Positions 45,587-54,729 of a DNA stretch of 64,000 nt are shown here, one piece after another (position 1 is the first letter of the stretch; every line of letters starts with the position of its first letter). Source of the stretch: Desulfobulbaceae bacterium UBA2273 (lineage in GTDB: Bacteria; Desulfobacterota; Desulfobulbia; Desulfobulbales; Desulfurivibrionaceae); NCBI GenBank assembly GCA_002347095.1, contig DDWZ01000021.1, forward strand, positions 54,957 through 118,956, read 5' to 3'. Made by a program: the position numbers and the translations under genes. The notes beneath the pieces were generated by a model. That model saw only the letters and a program-made list of their open reading frames with translations, was not told the origin of the DNA and did no database searches.

Positions 45587-45962
45587 ATATCTTGCCCCCC
45601 TTGCCAACCACCGCGGCATCGCTTTGATCACCGCGATATTCGCCATTGTCATCCTCGCCCTATTCGGATTGCTGATCGCCCGGTACACCGTGACCACCCA
45701 GACGTCCTCGGCGGAGGATTACCTCTGGGCCCAATCCCTGTACAGCGCCGAATCCGTGATGCGGCTGAATATCCTGGGGGATGATGGCGGCGGAGGAATC
45801 GCTGCCCCGGTCACGCCTCTGGTGGGGGGCATAACAACCGAATTTCCGGCAGGTGGTCCGGCATTTGCCTTCACTGCCCCAGGGACATCCGTAACCATCC
45901 AGGTGCGCGGCTTTCACGGCACTGGAGTCAGCCGCACGGTGGAGGCGCATTACATCCTGTAA
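45576..45962 (+). CDS. mshP: MSHA minor pilin MshP-like
   Basis: This 128-residue protein has an N-terminal helix GIALITAIFAIVILALFGLL, like MshP/GspK-type minor pilins in which Glu5 is not conserved. SAEDYLWAQSLYSAESVMR and a small domain ending GVSRTVEAHYIL follow. It starts inside mshO (overlap 11 bases), with AAGGAGG 14 bases upstream. It ends the minor pilin block; a promoter and the next pilin follow. Confidence 0.75.
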   Translation: MCHKYLAPLANHRGIALITAIFAIVILALFGLLIARYTVTTQTSSAEDYLWAQSLYSAESVMRLNILGDDGGGGIAAPVTPLVGGITTEFPAGGPAFAFTAPGTSVTIQVRGFHGTGVSRTVEAHYIL

Positions 45963-46256
45963 TAGTCCTTGCCAAAATACAGAGTCCTCCCCATTGTCTG
46001 TATTTCCCCACCATGATACTCACTCCCATACAATCTCTAACAACAGAGAAACATTAAGTTTTATCAAAATACAAATCACCGATACCCGCCCTTTCAGCCT
46101 TGAAAAATATCGATTGCTTTATTTTTTCCCAATAAAACAATGGGTTATTCCTTTGACCTTAGAGCGATATGTGCTATAACAAAATGATATCCTTGTAAAA
46201 AGTCGGCAGGAAGCGAAATTGTCCCTGAACAGATACGCGGCACAGGAGGTTTTCCA
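45963..46256. other. Intergenic region between mshP and pilin gene
   Basis: This AT-rich 294-base gap inside the cluster contains the pilin promoter (listed separately) and a ribosome site AGGAGG just before the TTG start. No other gene or strong hairpin is seen. Confidence 0.5.
46153..46180 (+). promoter_or_regulatory. Sigma-70-type promoter of the pilin/MSHA assembly block
   Basis: TTGACC (46153-46158), 16-base spacer, TATAAC (46175-46180), about 75 bases before the pilin start. Confidence 0.6.
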
Positions 46257-46853
46257 TTGCTGAGACTTAACAACAAAGGCTTTACCCTCATCGAGCTCAT
46301 CATCGTCATCATTCTCCTCGGGCTCATTTCCGCCACGGCGATCCCCTATTATCTCAACATCCAGAAGGAAGCGAAGATCGCGGTGGTCAAGGGCAAGCTC
46401 GCCGCCATCCGGGGTGGTCTGGAGCTGGCCCACGCCAAGATCCTGGCCTCCGGGGTCAACACCGGTCCGGACGGCAACAATCCCGACTGGCCCACCCTGG
46501 AAGAGCTGCAATTCAACGAACTGCGCCTCAACACCCGGCCCGCTGCCTTGATAGGACTCCGCATTGTCCGCAGCGATTTTTACTCCACCGAACAGAACCT
46601 GGCCTTGCCGCTCTGCAACCTGCCGGACCAGCCGCCAGGCATGTACGCCAGCCCTTCCGGGGTTTCAGGAAAAAGCATGACCGACGCCCTGGCAAACCCC
46701 AGGCTGGCGGATGAGTCCGCGGGATGGGCCTATTATCCGGGCAATGAGCGCGATGCCAATGGCCGAGGGGTGGACGCCATCTTCTATGTGAACGATGACC
46801 GGCCGCTCACCGACAATGTGGATTCCGCCGATAAACGACCTTCTGAGTGGTAA
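46257..46853 (+). CDS. Type IV prepilin, MshA/MshB-like
   Basis: This 198-residue prepilin has leader LRLNNKG then FTLIELIIVIILLGLISATAIPYYL, with an aromatic/helix pattern like MshA and MshB. The globular part includes GYPTLE-like WPTLEELQ and a pair of Cys absent in some homologues (only one Cys, LCNLP, is obvious). The start is TTG, chosen because AGGAGG lies 8 bases upstream and the leader length is right. It may be the major or a secondary pilin; a second pilin gene lies at 56112. Confidence 0.75.
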   Translation: MLRLNNKGFTLIELIIVIILLGLISATAIPYYLNIQKEAKIAVVKGKLAAIRGGLELAHAKILASGVNTGPDGNNPDWPTLEELQFNELRLNTRPAALIGLRIVRSDFYSTEQNLALPLCNLPDQPPGMYASPSGVSGKSMTDALANPRLADESAGWAYYPGNERDANGRGVDAIFYVNDDRPLTDNVDSADKRPSEW

Positions 46854-46861
46854 GCAGACGC

Positions 46862-47551
46862 GTGAGCAGACTTTACAATACCCTGGAAAAAATCCGCATC
46901 GGTGAACAGGGTATTTTTCCCAAAAAAAAACCAGCTCCTGCGGAGGGAGCCAGCCTGACCGCAAGCAAAAGCAAGAGACTCCGGCTTGTTCTGCTGGGCC
47001 TCTCCTGCGTGCTTACCCTTGCCTTGTTCCTGTTTTTTGCCGGACCAAAGCGCAAGGATGCCAAGCCGGACGTCGGCCTTAACCCTGCCGCCACGAACGC
47101 TGCTGCTCCGGCGCTGACCCCCGGCCAAACCGTCGAGCAAGCCCCCTCCCGGCCGGAGGTCTCCGCAAGGATGCCCGCGGAGGTGGAGGTTTCTCCGGCA
47201 CCCTCGGCGACTGCCACCGGCAGCGGCCTCTACCTGCAACTCAACGACAAGGGAATCGCCCTTATTCAAGAAAATCAGCATTGGCAAGGGATCTATTATT
47301 TCGAACAGGCGCGCAAACAGCAGCCGGAAAGGCCGGAAGCGCTGATCAACATGGCGGTGGCCCTGGCCGAGCTGGGGCTCCGCGCCCCGGCCAAAAGGCT
47401 TTTCACCGAAGCCCACGGACTGGCGCCAAACCATCCCCTGCTTCGCAAGAATCTCGATCTTCTCGGGCAGATGGGTTTTTTTGACGACCAATGGGTGGCT
47501 TCCCTGTTCGCGGGGGCAACCGAACCCCTGCCGGGACCGCAACCGCAATGA
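46862..47551 (+). CDS. mshN: TPR-containing MSHA protein (MshN-like)
   Basis: This 229-residue bitopic inner-membrane protein has a short basic cytoplasmic segment, a membrane helix (about 42-63, LVLLGLSCVLTLALFLFFAG), a Pro/Ala-rich periplasmic linker and a TPR-like tail (GIALIQENQHWQGIYYFEQA...PEALINMAVALAELG). In MSHA systems MshN is a membrane-anchored TPR protein. Start codon choice between two GTG sites (46847 and 46862) is uncertain. Confidence 0.65.
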   Translation: MSRLYNTLEKIRIGEQGIFPKKKPAPAEGASLTASKSKRLRLVLLGLSCVLTLALFLFFAGPKRKDAKPDVGLNPAATNAAAPALTPGQTVEQAPSRPEVSARMPAEVEVSPAPSATATGSGLYLQLNDKGIALIQENQHWQGIYYFEQARKQQPERPEALINMAVALAELGLRAPAKRLFTEAHGLAPNHPLLRKNLDLLGQMGFFDDQWVASLFAGATEPLPGPQPQ

Positions 47552-47576
47552 CAACGAGGATGAGACCATCTTTTTT

Positions 47577-48707
47577 ATGAAGCTGCCCTTCAGCACCAAA
47601 AGATATCTCGCCCTGACCGGCGACAGCCAGAACACCATGCTGGCGGAGGTGTCAAAGGGGCCGTCAGGCACGGCCCAGTTGCATATCCTTGCCAAGACCG
47701 ACAGCGCCATTACCGCGGATGTCACCATTCCCCGATTGCTCGCCGGGGTTGGCAATCTCCATGGCTTGGTCTCCCTGTCCCTGCCGCTCAGCTTTTTCGA
47801 GGTGATCGCCGCCAGCATCCCGGTCATGCCCGACGGCGCCGTGGGCAAGGCCTTGCCCTATCATCTTGCCAAGGCCCTGCACAAGCCGCTCAATGAGTTC
47901 ATTTACGACTGGCAGATCACCGGCCGCTTCAAGGATCGGCTCCAGGTGACGGTCTACCTTTTCCCTGCCGGGGTGTTCCACAAGATTCGCCGGGAGTTCA
48001 CCAGAAAGCAGATCAAATTTTCTTTTTTTGAGCCGGATATCTTCGCGGCCTTCACCTTTCTTTTCCAGGAAAAAATGCTGCCGCCCAACGAGGCCGCCCT
48101 CTGCGTCTTGCTCTGGCAAGACAGCATTTCCCTTGCGGTTTACGAAAAGGGCAAACTCCCCCTCATCCGCACGGTAAAAGCCTTGCAGCCCCAAGGAGAA
48201 GTAACCCTTCGACCGGCGATGGACATCGAGCTTCCTGCTTCAACTGCATTGCCGGAGCTTGCCGACGATTTGCTCATTCTCGACGAAGACCATTCGCTTT
48301 TTGATGAACAGGTCGACACTGCCTCCATTCTTGCCGATTTCTCCATTCTCGCATCCAAGGAAGGTTCCGGGTCCGGCAACGAACCGGCCCCGGCGGCCAG
48401 CGCCGGCTTCGCCTCCTCGCCCGAGGAAGGGGTGTTCGAGGCGACGGACAGCGCCTCCTGGCCGGATTATCTGCATAGAATTCCCCTGGAGATTTTGCGC
48501 ACCCGTGACTATTACGCCTCGATTCAAAAAGGCGCCGCCGTCAGAAACATCTTTATCGGTGGAGCCGATTCTTTCTGGCAGGAGCTGCTGGAGAGCAGCA
48601 ACAACCTCCTCGGCGCCCAATGCAAATCCTTGACCGCCACCACCGGAGGCCCGGACTGCTCTCCCCTGCTGCATGTCCTGGCCCTCGGCACAGGCGCGAG
48701 GTGGTAA
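47577..48707 (+). CDS. mshI: PilM-like pilus assembly protein (MshI)
   Basis: This 376-residue cytoplasmic protein has a degenerate actin-like/PilM fold, recognised by position and by the LPFSTKRYLALTGDS opening. The paired subdomains are followed by an acidic linker and a C-terminal IFIGGADSFWQELLESSNNLLG motif. PilM proteins link the assembly ATPase to the PilN/PilO inner-membrane frame, which follow here (48711 and 49283). Sequence conservation is weak. Confidence 0.65.
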   Translation: MKLPFSTKRYLALTGDSQNTMLAEVSKGPSGTAQLHILAKTDSAITADVTIPRLLAGVGNLHGLVSLSLPLSFFEVIAASIPVMPDGAVGKALPYHLAKALHKPLNEFIYDWQITGRFKDRLQVTVYLFPAGVFHKIRREFTRKQIKFSFFEPDIFAAFTFLFQEKMLPPNEAALCVLLWQDSISLAVYEKGKLPLIRTVKALQPQGEVTLRPAMDIELPASTALPELADDLLILDEDHSLFDEQVDTASILADFSILASKEGSGSGNEPAPAASAGFASSPEEGVFEATDSASWPDYLHRIPLEILRTRDYYASIQKGAAVRNIFIGGADSFWQELLESSNNLLGAQCKSLTATTGGPDCSPLLHVLALGTGARW

Positions 48708-48710
48708 GCC

Positions 48711-49286
48711 ATGCTTGAACGGATCAACCTGGTTCCCCAACTGCCCCTTGACGAAAGGATCCGGAAAACAACCCTGCCCGTGGTGGGTATTTTTCTCGCT
48801 CTGGTTATCCTCTTTCTTGCCGCAAACGACCGGATCCTCAAAACCCAGATCCGCTCGCTGAACCGCGACATTGCCGCGGCCCAGCAACGGGCCGGGGAAA
48901 TAACCGCGACCCAGGCGAGGATTGCGCAACTGACCAGCAGCATCACGCAGCAGAAAGAGAAAAAGGAACAACTGAGCGTTCAGGCGGCAAAACTCACCAG
49001 CATCCAGGAACGGAAAAAATATTTTTCCAGAATGCTTGCGGCCATTGCCTTGACCATGCCCTCGTCGGTTCGTTGCGAAAAAATTATCTTTCAGAAGGAT
49101 GGCGGCCAGATCGTCGGCACCGCTGTCCAGTATCGGGAGCTGCCCGCCTTTGTCAAAGCGCTTGGCAACACCCCCCCCTTTACCAATGTCATGCTCCGCG
49201 ATCTTGACCGAAGCCCTGACGCAAAAAAAACGGACTTCACCTTTACCATCGCCTTTCAACTGAAACGGGAAGCCGACCCATCGTGA
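48711..49286 (+). CDS. PilN-like pilus assembly protein
   Basis: This 191-residue protein starts with the PilN cytoplasmic motif MLERINLVPQLPL, which binds PilM. A membrane helix (about 23-40), a coiled coil and a small ferredoxin-like periplasmic domain (KIIFQKDGGQIVGTA...FTNVMLRDLD) follow. It overlaps the next gene by 4 bases. Together with the PilO-like protein it forms the alignment frame. Confidence 0.8.
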   Translation: MLERINLVPQLPLDERIRKTTLPVVGIFLALVILFLAANDRILKTQIRSLNRDIAAAQQRAGEITATQARIAQLTSSITQQKEKKEQLSVQAAKLTSIQERKKYFSRMLAAIALTMPSSVRCEKIIFQKDGGQIVGTAVQYRELPAFVKALGNTPPFTNVMLRDLDRSPDAKKTDFTFTIAFQLKREADPS

Positions 49287-49945
49287 ACAACCAGCAACTC
49301 ATCATTCTCGGGAACAAACTGAAGGAATGGTTTTTCCTGTTAAAAAGCGACCCGGAAGCCTTTGCCGAACTGAGAAAGCTCGGCCTTGGAATTCTGGTCT
49401 GCGCCGCGATCCTCTATGGCGGGTCAACCCTGCTCCTGGCCCCGCAGAAAAAAGAGCTGCGCCAAAAGCGTGTCCAGAAAAACGAAATCGAGGGCACCGC
49501 TCCCGCCCAGTTGGGTAGTGCCCTGGCCATGCAGGTTTCCCAGTTGGAAACGGAACAAAAGGGTCTGCGGGAACAGACAGAGACCCTGGCCCTGCAGATT
49601 CGCCTCATCGAGGAGCAGTGGCAATCGCTGACCGATCGTGAGCAGTTTTCCAAGACCCTGTTCGCCCTGCATGCCAATGCGCCCATCACCATGGAAAATC
49701 ATCTGCGCCAGATGAGTCAACTGGAAGACCGCTCGCAGAACGGCTTCACCCTGAGCACCGTCAATCTGGCCGGGGAGGTTCCCTTCCCGTTGCTTTACAA
49801 GTACCTGCAATACATTGAAGACCGCCCCGAGATAGGCATTATCGAGGATCTTGCCGTGACGCGTCTTGCCAACGCAGGCTATGATCAGCAGGCCAAGGTT
49901 ACCTTCAGTATGGTTGTCGGCAGAACAACCCTGGACAAGCCATGA
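49283..49945 (+). CDS. mshJ: PilO-like pilus assembly protein (MshJ)
   Basis: This 220-residue protein has a cytoplasmic tail, a membrane helix (about 33-52, LGLGILVCAAILYGGSTLLL) and a coiled coil (QKRVQKNEIEG...LETEQKGLREQTETL). A periplasmic domain with FPLLYKYLQYIEDRPEIGIIEDL follows, like PilO. It overlaps its neighbours on both sides by 4 bases, so the whole block is translated in tight coupling. Confidence 0.78.
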   Translation: MNNQQLIILGNKLKEWFFLLKSDPEAFAELRKLGLGILVCAAILYGGSTLLLAPQKKELRQKRVQKNEIEGTAPAQLGSALAMQVSQLETEQKGLREQTETLALQIRLIEEQWQSLTDREQFSKTLFALHANAPITMENHLRQMSQLEDRSQNGFTLSTVNLAGEVPFPLLYKYLQYIEDRPEIGIIEDLAVTRLANAGYDQQAKVTFSMVVGRTTLDKP

Positions 49946-50382
49946 CGAACAATCGGCGCCTCCTCTTTTTTACCGTTCTCCTCCTCGGCCGTGCGCTCCC
50001 GCTTCAGGCGGAAGGGACGCACATCCTCACGGTGCGGCCTGAAAAAATCCTGCCCCATCAAGGGCAAACGGAAGCCAGCCCTGCCCTGGAACGGGATCCC
50101 TTCAACTGGAATCGTGATCAGATTAATTTTTTTAAAAGCCAAGAACCCAGGGAAAAAAGCAATTCCATTGGCGGCTTGACCCTCTCTGGTATAATCTGGG
50201 ACAAGACCAAGCCCCAAGCCGTTATCAATGACCATCTGGTCACCAAGGGGGAGAATGTGAACGGCTCGGTTGTCCGACAGATACTCAAAGATCTTGTTGT
50301 TGTTGAACAAAACGGCGTCTCCCATGAACTGTGGCTGGATTCCTCTCCGAGGCCCCTGCCCATGAAGGATAAAAAACCCTGA
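49942..50382 (+). CDS. mshK: PilP/MshK-like periplasmic protein
   Basis: This 146-residue exported protein has a signal-like N-terminus (about 1-22). The body has the GspC/PilP homology strand pair GGLTLSGIIWDKTKPQAVINDHLVTKGENVNG, and VVRQILKDLVVVEQNG follows. Proteins of this type bridge the inner-membrane frame and the secretin, whose gene starts on the next base (shared A). Confidence 0.7.
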   Translation: MTNNRRLLFFTVLLLGRALPLQAEGTHILTVRPEKILPHQGQTEASPALERDPFNWNRDQINFFKSQEPREKSNSIGGLTLSGIIWDKTKPQAVINDHLVTKGENVNGSVVRQILKDLVVVEQNGVSHELWLDSSPRPLPMKDKKP

Positions 50383-51782
50383 TGCGAATCTCTTCCTTGC
50401 CTGCCATGCTCTTGTCGGCCGTGCTTGTCCTGGCCCTTCTGGGGCTGTTTCCTGCCCCAGGCCTGACCTCCGCTCCGCGGGAGCCGGAAAACGACGCGCC
50501 CCTGCTGGAGGATCTGAAAAAATTCCCCGCCTCCCTGCGGACCGAGAATCTCTCGGTTTCCCTGCTGTTGCGCGGCATGGGCCGTCAGGCCGGGATCAAT
50601 ATCCTGGTGGCGGACAACATCACCGATACCATCAACCTCGACGTGGAAAATCTGAATCTGTACGAGGCATTTCAGGTGATCATGGATGCCAAGCAGTTGC
50701 GGTATTATCAGAAAAACAACGTCATCTTCGTGGAAAAGAAAGCGGACTTCCAAGGACTGCAGCGCGACCTTGCCAACGAGCGGCTCTGCACAAAATTCGG
50801 CAATGCCACGGCCTATGTGGATCAACTGAAACCCCTTTTGGGCCCGAATGGCTCAATTACCGTGACCAACCGCGGCAACTGCCTGGTTATTCAGGATCGG
50901 GCCGGAAACCTCCCCCGTCTGCGCGAGATGCTGGTCGAGCTTGACCAGCCCATTCCCCAGATCCACATCGAAGCCCGCATCGTCTCCATCTCCAACGAGG
51001 CCAAGAAACAACTGGGCATCATCTGGGGCTACAACAACTACCGGGATGCCTCCGGGCTGACTCCCAAGATCAACTCCATCACCTCCAGCATTGCCCTGCC
51101 TGCCGCTGAGCCCACCACCAGCTTGGCCTTCGGCTTTATCCGCGAAAACTTCAATCTCAATGTGGAACTCCAGGCCATGCAGTCCGACAGCCTGCTGGAA
51201 ATCCTCTCCTCTCCGAGCGTGCTGGTTCTCGACGGCAAGGAAGCCGAGATCAAGCAGGGCAAGGAGGTTCCCTATGTGACCGGAACCAGCACCACCGTCA
51301 ACACCACCTTCCGCGAGGCGAATCTCGGCCTGAAGGTCAAGCCGACGGTGTTGCAGGACGGCTACATCATTCTGGACGTGGAGGTCACCAACGACAGCGT
51401 TGATCAAACAACCTCCGGCGCAAGCGGTCTGCTGATCAACAAGCAGTCGATCACCACCAATCTCTTCCTTGAAGACAAGGTCACCGTGGTCATCGGCGGC
51501 ATTCTCCAGCAAAATAAGAGCAACCTGAACAGCAAGGTGCCGGGCCTGGGGGATATCCCGCTTTTTGGCAACCTCTTCAAGAGCGCAGACAAGCGCAACG
51601 ACCAGTCGGAACTCATGGTTTTCATCACCCCCCGCATTGTCACCATGACCCGCAAGGAAAACGGCGAGGCCACTGGACCCATGTTTTCTCCCGCGGCTTC
51701 CTCGGAAAAGCCCAAGGAAGAAGTGATTCCGGTTGACCCTCCGAAAAATACGACCCAGGGGACCCCGCTACCACCGCAATGA
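50382..51782 (+). CDS. mshL: MSHA secretin MshL
   Basis: This 466-residue outer-membrane secretin has a signal peptide (about 1-28) and N-domains with NLSVSLLLRGMGRQAGINILVADNI. The secretin core has the VPYVTGTST segment, LKVKPTVLQDGYI and IPLFGNLFKS, and the terminal MVFITPRIVT strand. Twelve to fifteen copies form the channel through which the pilus exits. The length and motif order fit MshL rather than GspD or PilQ (no AMIN domain). Confidence 0.88.
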   Translation: MRISSLPAMLLSAVLVLALLGLFPAPGLTSAPREPENDAPLLEDLKKFPASLRTENLSVSLLLRGMGRQAGINILVADNITDTINLDVENLNLYEAFQVIMDAKQLRYYQKNNVIFVEKKADFQGLQRDLANERLCTKFGNATAYVDQLKPLLGPNGSITVTNRGNCLVIQDRAGNLPRLREMLVELDQPIPQIHIEARIVSISNEAKKQLGIIWGYNNYRDASGLTPKINSITSSIALPAAEPTTSLAFGFIRENFNLNVELQAMQSDSLLEILSSPSVLVLDGKEAEIKQGKEVPYVTGTSTTVNTTFREANLGLKVKPTVLQDGYIILDVEVTNDSVDQTTSGASGLLINKQSITTNLFLEDKVTVVIGGILQQNKSNLNSKVPGLGDIPLFGNLFKSADKRNDQSELMVFITPRIVTMTRKENGEATGPMFSPAASSEKPKEEVIPVDPPKNTTQGTPLPPQ

Positions 51783-53011
51783 ACCACCTCGAGTTTTTCG
51801 GTCTACAGGAAGATCCTTTCCGCCTGACCCCGGACAGGAATTATTACTTTCCCACCAAGGGACATGCCGGTCTGCGCGAGGTTATCCGCTATGGCCTTGA
51901 GGGCGACGAGGGGTTCATCATCGTCACCGGCGAAATCGGCACTGGCAAAACTCTCATGCTCCGCCTGATGATGGATGATCTGCCGGACAGATTTGAGACC
52001 GCCCTGATCCTCTCGCCCCACCTCTCCCGCTTGGAACTGCTCCTGGCCATTTTTCAGGATATCGGTCTTCCCATCCCGACGGACAATACAGCCAGCCTCG
52101 ACTCGCTCCTGCGCATCCTCAACGACCACCTGTTCGCCTTGGCGCAACAAGGCAAGAAGCTGCTCATCGTCATCGACGAAGCGCAGAATCTTCCCGACGA
52201 AAGCCTGGAACAGCTCCGGTTGCTTTCCAATTTCGAAACCGACACCCAGAAACTCCTGCAGATCGTGCTCTTCGGTCAGCCGGAACTGCGCGACAAGCTG
52301 GCCCAGAACAACATGCGTCAGCTTGCCCAGCGGGTCAGCATCATGGAAACCCTTACCCCCCTGTCAAAACAGGAGATGGTCAGCTACATCCTCCACCGTT
52401 TCAAGAAAAGCGGGATCTATGAAATGCCGCGCTCCTTCGCCACCACCGACCTGCTCTGGCGTTTCACCAAGGGCTATCCCCGCCTGATCAACAAGATCAT
52501 GAGCAGAACGCTCCTGGTGGCCTACGCCGAAAAAGAAACCCGCATCTCCCGCAAGATCGTCCGGGAAGCAATTGCCTCCCTCAATACCCCGAAACAGAAG
52601 GGCCGGTTTTCCACCCTTGCCTTCCGGTGGGCAACAGGATTTCTTCTCCTTCTGCTCCTGTTCTGGGGAGTTGCCTTTTCTCCGCTCCGGCTCGCGAACA
52701 CCATCTCCGTCGACAGGCAGGCCATCTCAGGATGGCTTGACCAAGGGGCGGCCTGGACCACCAGCCTGGCCGAGAATGGCGGTCGGGCTTTAGCTTCCTG
52801 GCACGGACAGGGGCTTGCCTGGCTCAACGGCCTGATCAATGAATCCAGCCAACCATCACAGTCACCGCAGACCCTGCCGTTGCCGGCTCCGCCCTCTCCT
52901 CCATCCCCTCTTCCCCAGGAAAAGAAAGATGATCCCGCCCCTGCGGGAGAACCGGTGGCGGAGAGCGAGAGGCCCGAGTATCCCTCGCCTTTTATGAGGG
53001 GGCCACAATGA
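51779..53011 (+). CDS. mshM: ExeA/MshM-like AAA ATPase
   Basis: This 410-residue ATPase has an N-terminal AAA domain (HLEFFGLQEDPFRLTPDRNYY, Walker A GEIGTGKT at 51-58, Walker B LLIVIDEAQNL) and a helical lid. A membrane helix (about 285-305, FLLLLLLFWGVAFSPL) and a Pro-rich periplasmic tail follow. ExeA-type proteins help secretin assembly through a peptidoglycan-binding end; here the tail is Pro/Ser-rich without a clear binding domain. It overlaps mshL by 4 bases. Confidence 0.82.
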   Translation: MNHLEFFGLQEDPFRLTPDRNYYFPTKGHAGLREVIRYGLEGDEGFIIVTGEIGTGKTLMLRLMMDDLPDRFETALILSPHLSRLELLLAIFQDIGLPIPTDNTASLDSLLRILNDHLFALAQQGKKLLIVIDEAQNLPDESLEQLRLLSNFETDTQKLLQIVLFGQPELRDKLAQNNMRQLAQRVSIMETLTPLSKQEMVSYILHRFKKSGIYEMPRSFATTDLLWRFTKGYPRLINKIMSRTLLVAYAEKETRISRKIVREAIASLNTPKQKGRFSTLAFRWATGFLLLLLLFWGVAFSPLRLANTISVDRQAISGWLDQGAAWTTSLAENGGRALASWHGQGLAWLNGLINESSQPSQSPQTLPLPAPPSPPSPLPQEKKDDPAPAGEPVAESERPEYPSPFMRGPQ

Positions 53012-53085
53012 AAAGCCCGCATGCCACCACGCCCCTGAACCGTGCGCGATAATTCCCTACCAACCCATCACCAGTGGCACTCGCG

Positions 53086-54726
53086 ATGACGACACCACCG
53101 AAACGAAGAAAATTTGGCGACATCCTTGTGGAAGGCGGGTTGATCACGGCAACCCAGCTCCAGCAGGCGCTCTCCTACGGCACCGACCGCGACATCAAAC
53201 TGGGCGAGGCCCTGCGCGAACTCGGCTTTGTCAATGACATCGCCGTTGCCAACACCATTGCCAGGCAGTTGAAAATTCCCTTTATCGATTTCCGCAAAAT
53301 CGTGGTGGATCCGGAGGTGGCCCAGATCATTCCGGAGGGGGTTTCCAGAAAGTACAAGGTCATCGCCCTTGGCAAGCGTCCCGGCGAGGTGCTGGTCGCC
53401 TTTGCCGACCCGCTCAACATCTTCGCCATTGACGAGGTTGGCCGCTACATTCAAGACAAAACCGTGGTCTGCGTGGGAATCGAATCGGAGATCATGGCCG
53501 CCATGGACCGGTTATACACCTCGGCGGTCAAAAGCGAACAGCGGTTTGAAGACACCGGGGAAGAATCCGCCACGGTCAGCGCCATCAACGACATCCTGCT
53601 CAAGGCCGTGCGCCAGCGGGCCAGCGACATCCACATCGAGCCGGACCATGAACGGGTAAGGGTCCGCACCAGGGTGGACGGCATCCTCCGCGAGGGCAAT
53701 TCTTTCCCTTTGGAGATGCACCCCAACCTCATCTCCCGCATCAAGATCATGGCCCATCTCGATATCGGCGAACGGCGCAAGCCCCAGGACGGCCGTTTTG
53801 AACTGCCCATCTCCGGCAAGGAGTTTGACGTGCGGGTTTCCATCCTGCCCCTGAGCGCAGGCGAAAAGGTGGTGATGCGTTTGCTGGACAAGGGCACCAT
53901 GCGCTTCAACCTGCAGGAGATGGGGTTTGAGCCCTACCAGCGCGCCCTGTTCATGGAGCATCTCTCCCGGCCCCACGAAATCATCCTGGTCACCGGCCCC
54001 ACCGGCAGCGGCAAAACCACCACCCTCTACGGGGCGCTGAATTATCTCAACTCGGTGGAAAAAAACATTGTCACCGTGGAAGACCCGGTGGAGTATGAAC
54101 TGGCCGGCATCAACCAGGTTCAGGTCAATATCCGGGCCGACCTCACCTTTGCCAACTCCCTGCGCTCCATCCTCCGGCAAGACCCCGACATCATCATGAT
54201 CGGCGAAATCCGCGATGCGGAAACCGCGGAAATCGCCATCCAATCGGCCCTCACCGGCCATCTGGTGCTTTCCACCCTGCACACCAACGATGCGGCCGGC
54301 GCGATCACCCGGCTCATCGATATGGGCATCCCTCCCTTTCTTATCGCCTCGGCCGTGGGACTGGTGGTGGCCCAGCGGCTTCTGCGGTTGCTCTGCCCCC
54401 ACTGCAAGGCCCCCTTCACCCCGCCGGAAGAACTTCAGGATGCCCTTGGCCTTGCCCATGACCCGAGCCGACGTTTTTACAAACCGGTGGGCTGCGACAA
54501 ATGCGAGGGTTCGGGCTTCAAAGGGCGGATCGCCATCTACGAAACCATGCCCATTTCCACGGCCATCGAGGAGCTTATCCTCAAGAAATCCTCCAGCCAG
54601 GATATCTTCCGGCAGGCACAGAAAGAAGACCTCACCTCCCTGCGCCAATCGGGCATCGCCAAGGTGGTCAGCGGCCAAACCTCGGTGGATGAGGCTTTCC
54701 GCGTCACCATGGAACTGAAGGAGTAA
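53086..54726 (+). CDS. mshE: MSHA pilus assembly ATPase MshE
   Basis: This 546-residue GspE/PilB-type secretion ATPase has an N-terminal MshEN-type domain (KFGDILVEGGLITATQLQQAL), which binds cyclic di-GMP in relatives, and the catalytic domain with Walker A GPTGSGKTTTLYG, Asp box, LRQDPDIIMIGEIRD Walker B and a zinc site (CPHC ... CDKCEGSGF). It powers pilin polymerisation. No retraction ATPase gene is seen here. The ATG at 53086 is preferred over a GTG four codons upstream. Confidence 0.93.
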   Translation: MTTPPKRRKFGDILVEGGLITATQLQQALSYGTDRDIKLGEALRELGFVNDIAVANTIARQLKIPFIDFRKIVVDPEVAQIIPEGVSRKYKVIALGKRPGEVLVAFADPLNIFAIDEVGRYIQDKTVVCVGIESEIMAAMDRLYTSAVKSEQRFEDTGEESATVSAINDILLKAVRQRASDIHIEPDHERVRVRTRVDGILREGNSFPLEMHPNLISRIKIMAHLDIGERRKPQDGRFELPISGKEFDVRVSILPLSAGEKVVMRLLDKGTMRFNLQEMGFEPYQRALFMEHLSRPHEIILVTGPTGSGKTTTLYGALNYLNSVEKNIVTVEDPVEYELAGINQVQVNIRADLTFANSLRSILRQDPDIIMIGEIRDAETAEIAIQSALTGHLVLSTLHTNDAAGAITRLIDMGIPPFLIASAVGLVVAQRLLRLLCPHCKAPFTPPEELQDALGLAHDPSRRFYKPVGCDKCEGSGFKGRIAIYETMPISTAIEELILKKSSSQDIFRQAQKEDLTSLRQSGIAKVVSGQTSVDEAFRVTMELKE

Positions 54727-54729
54727 CCG

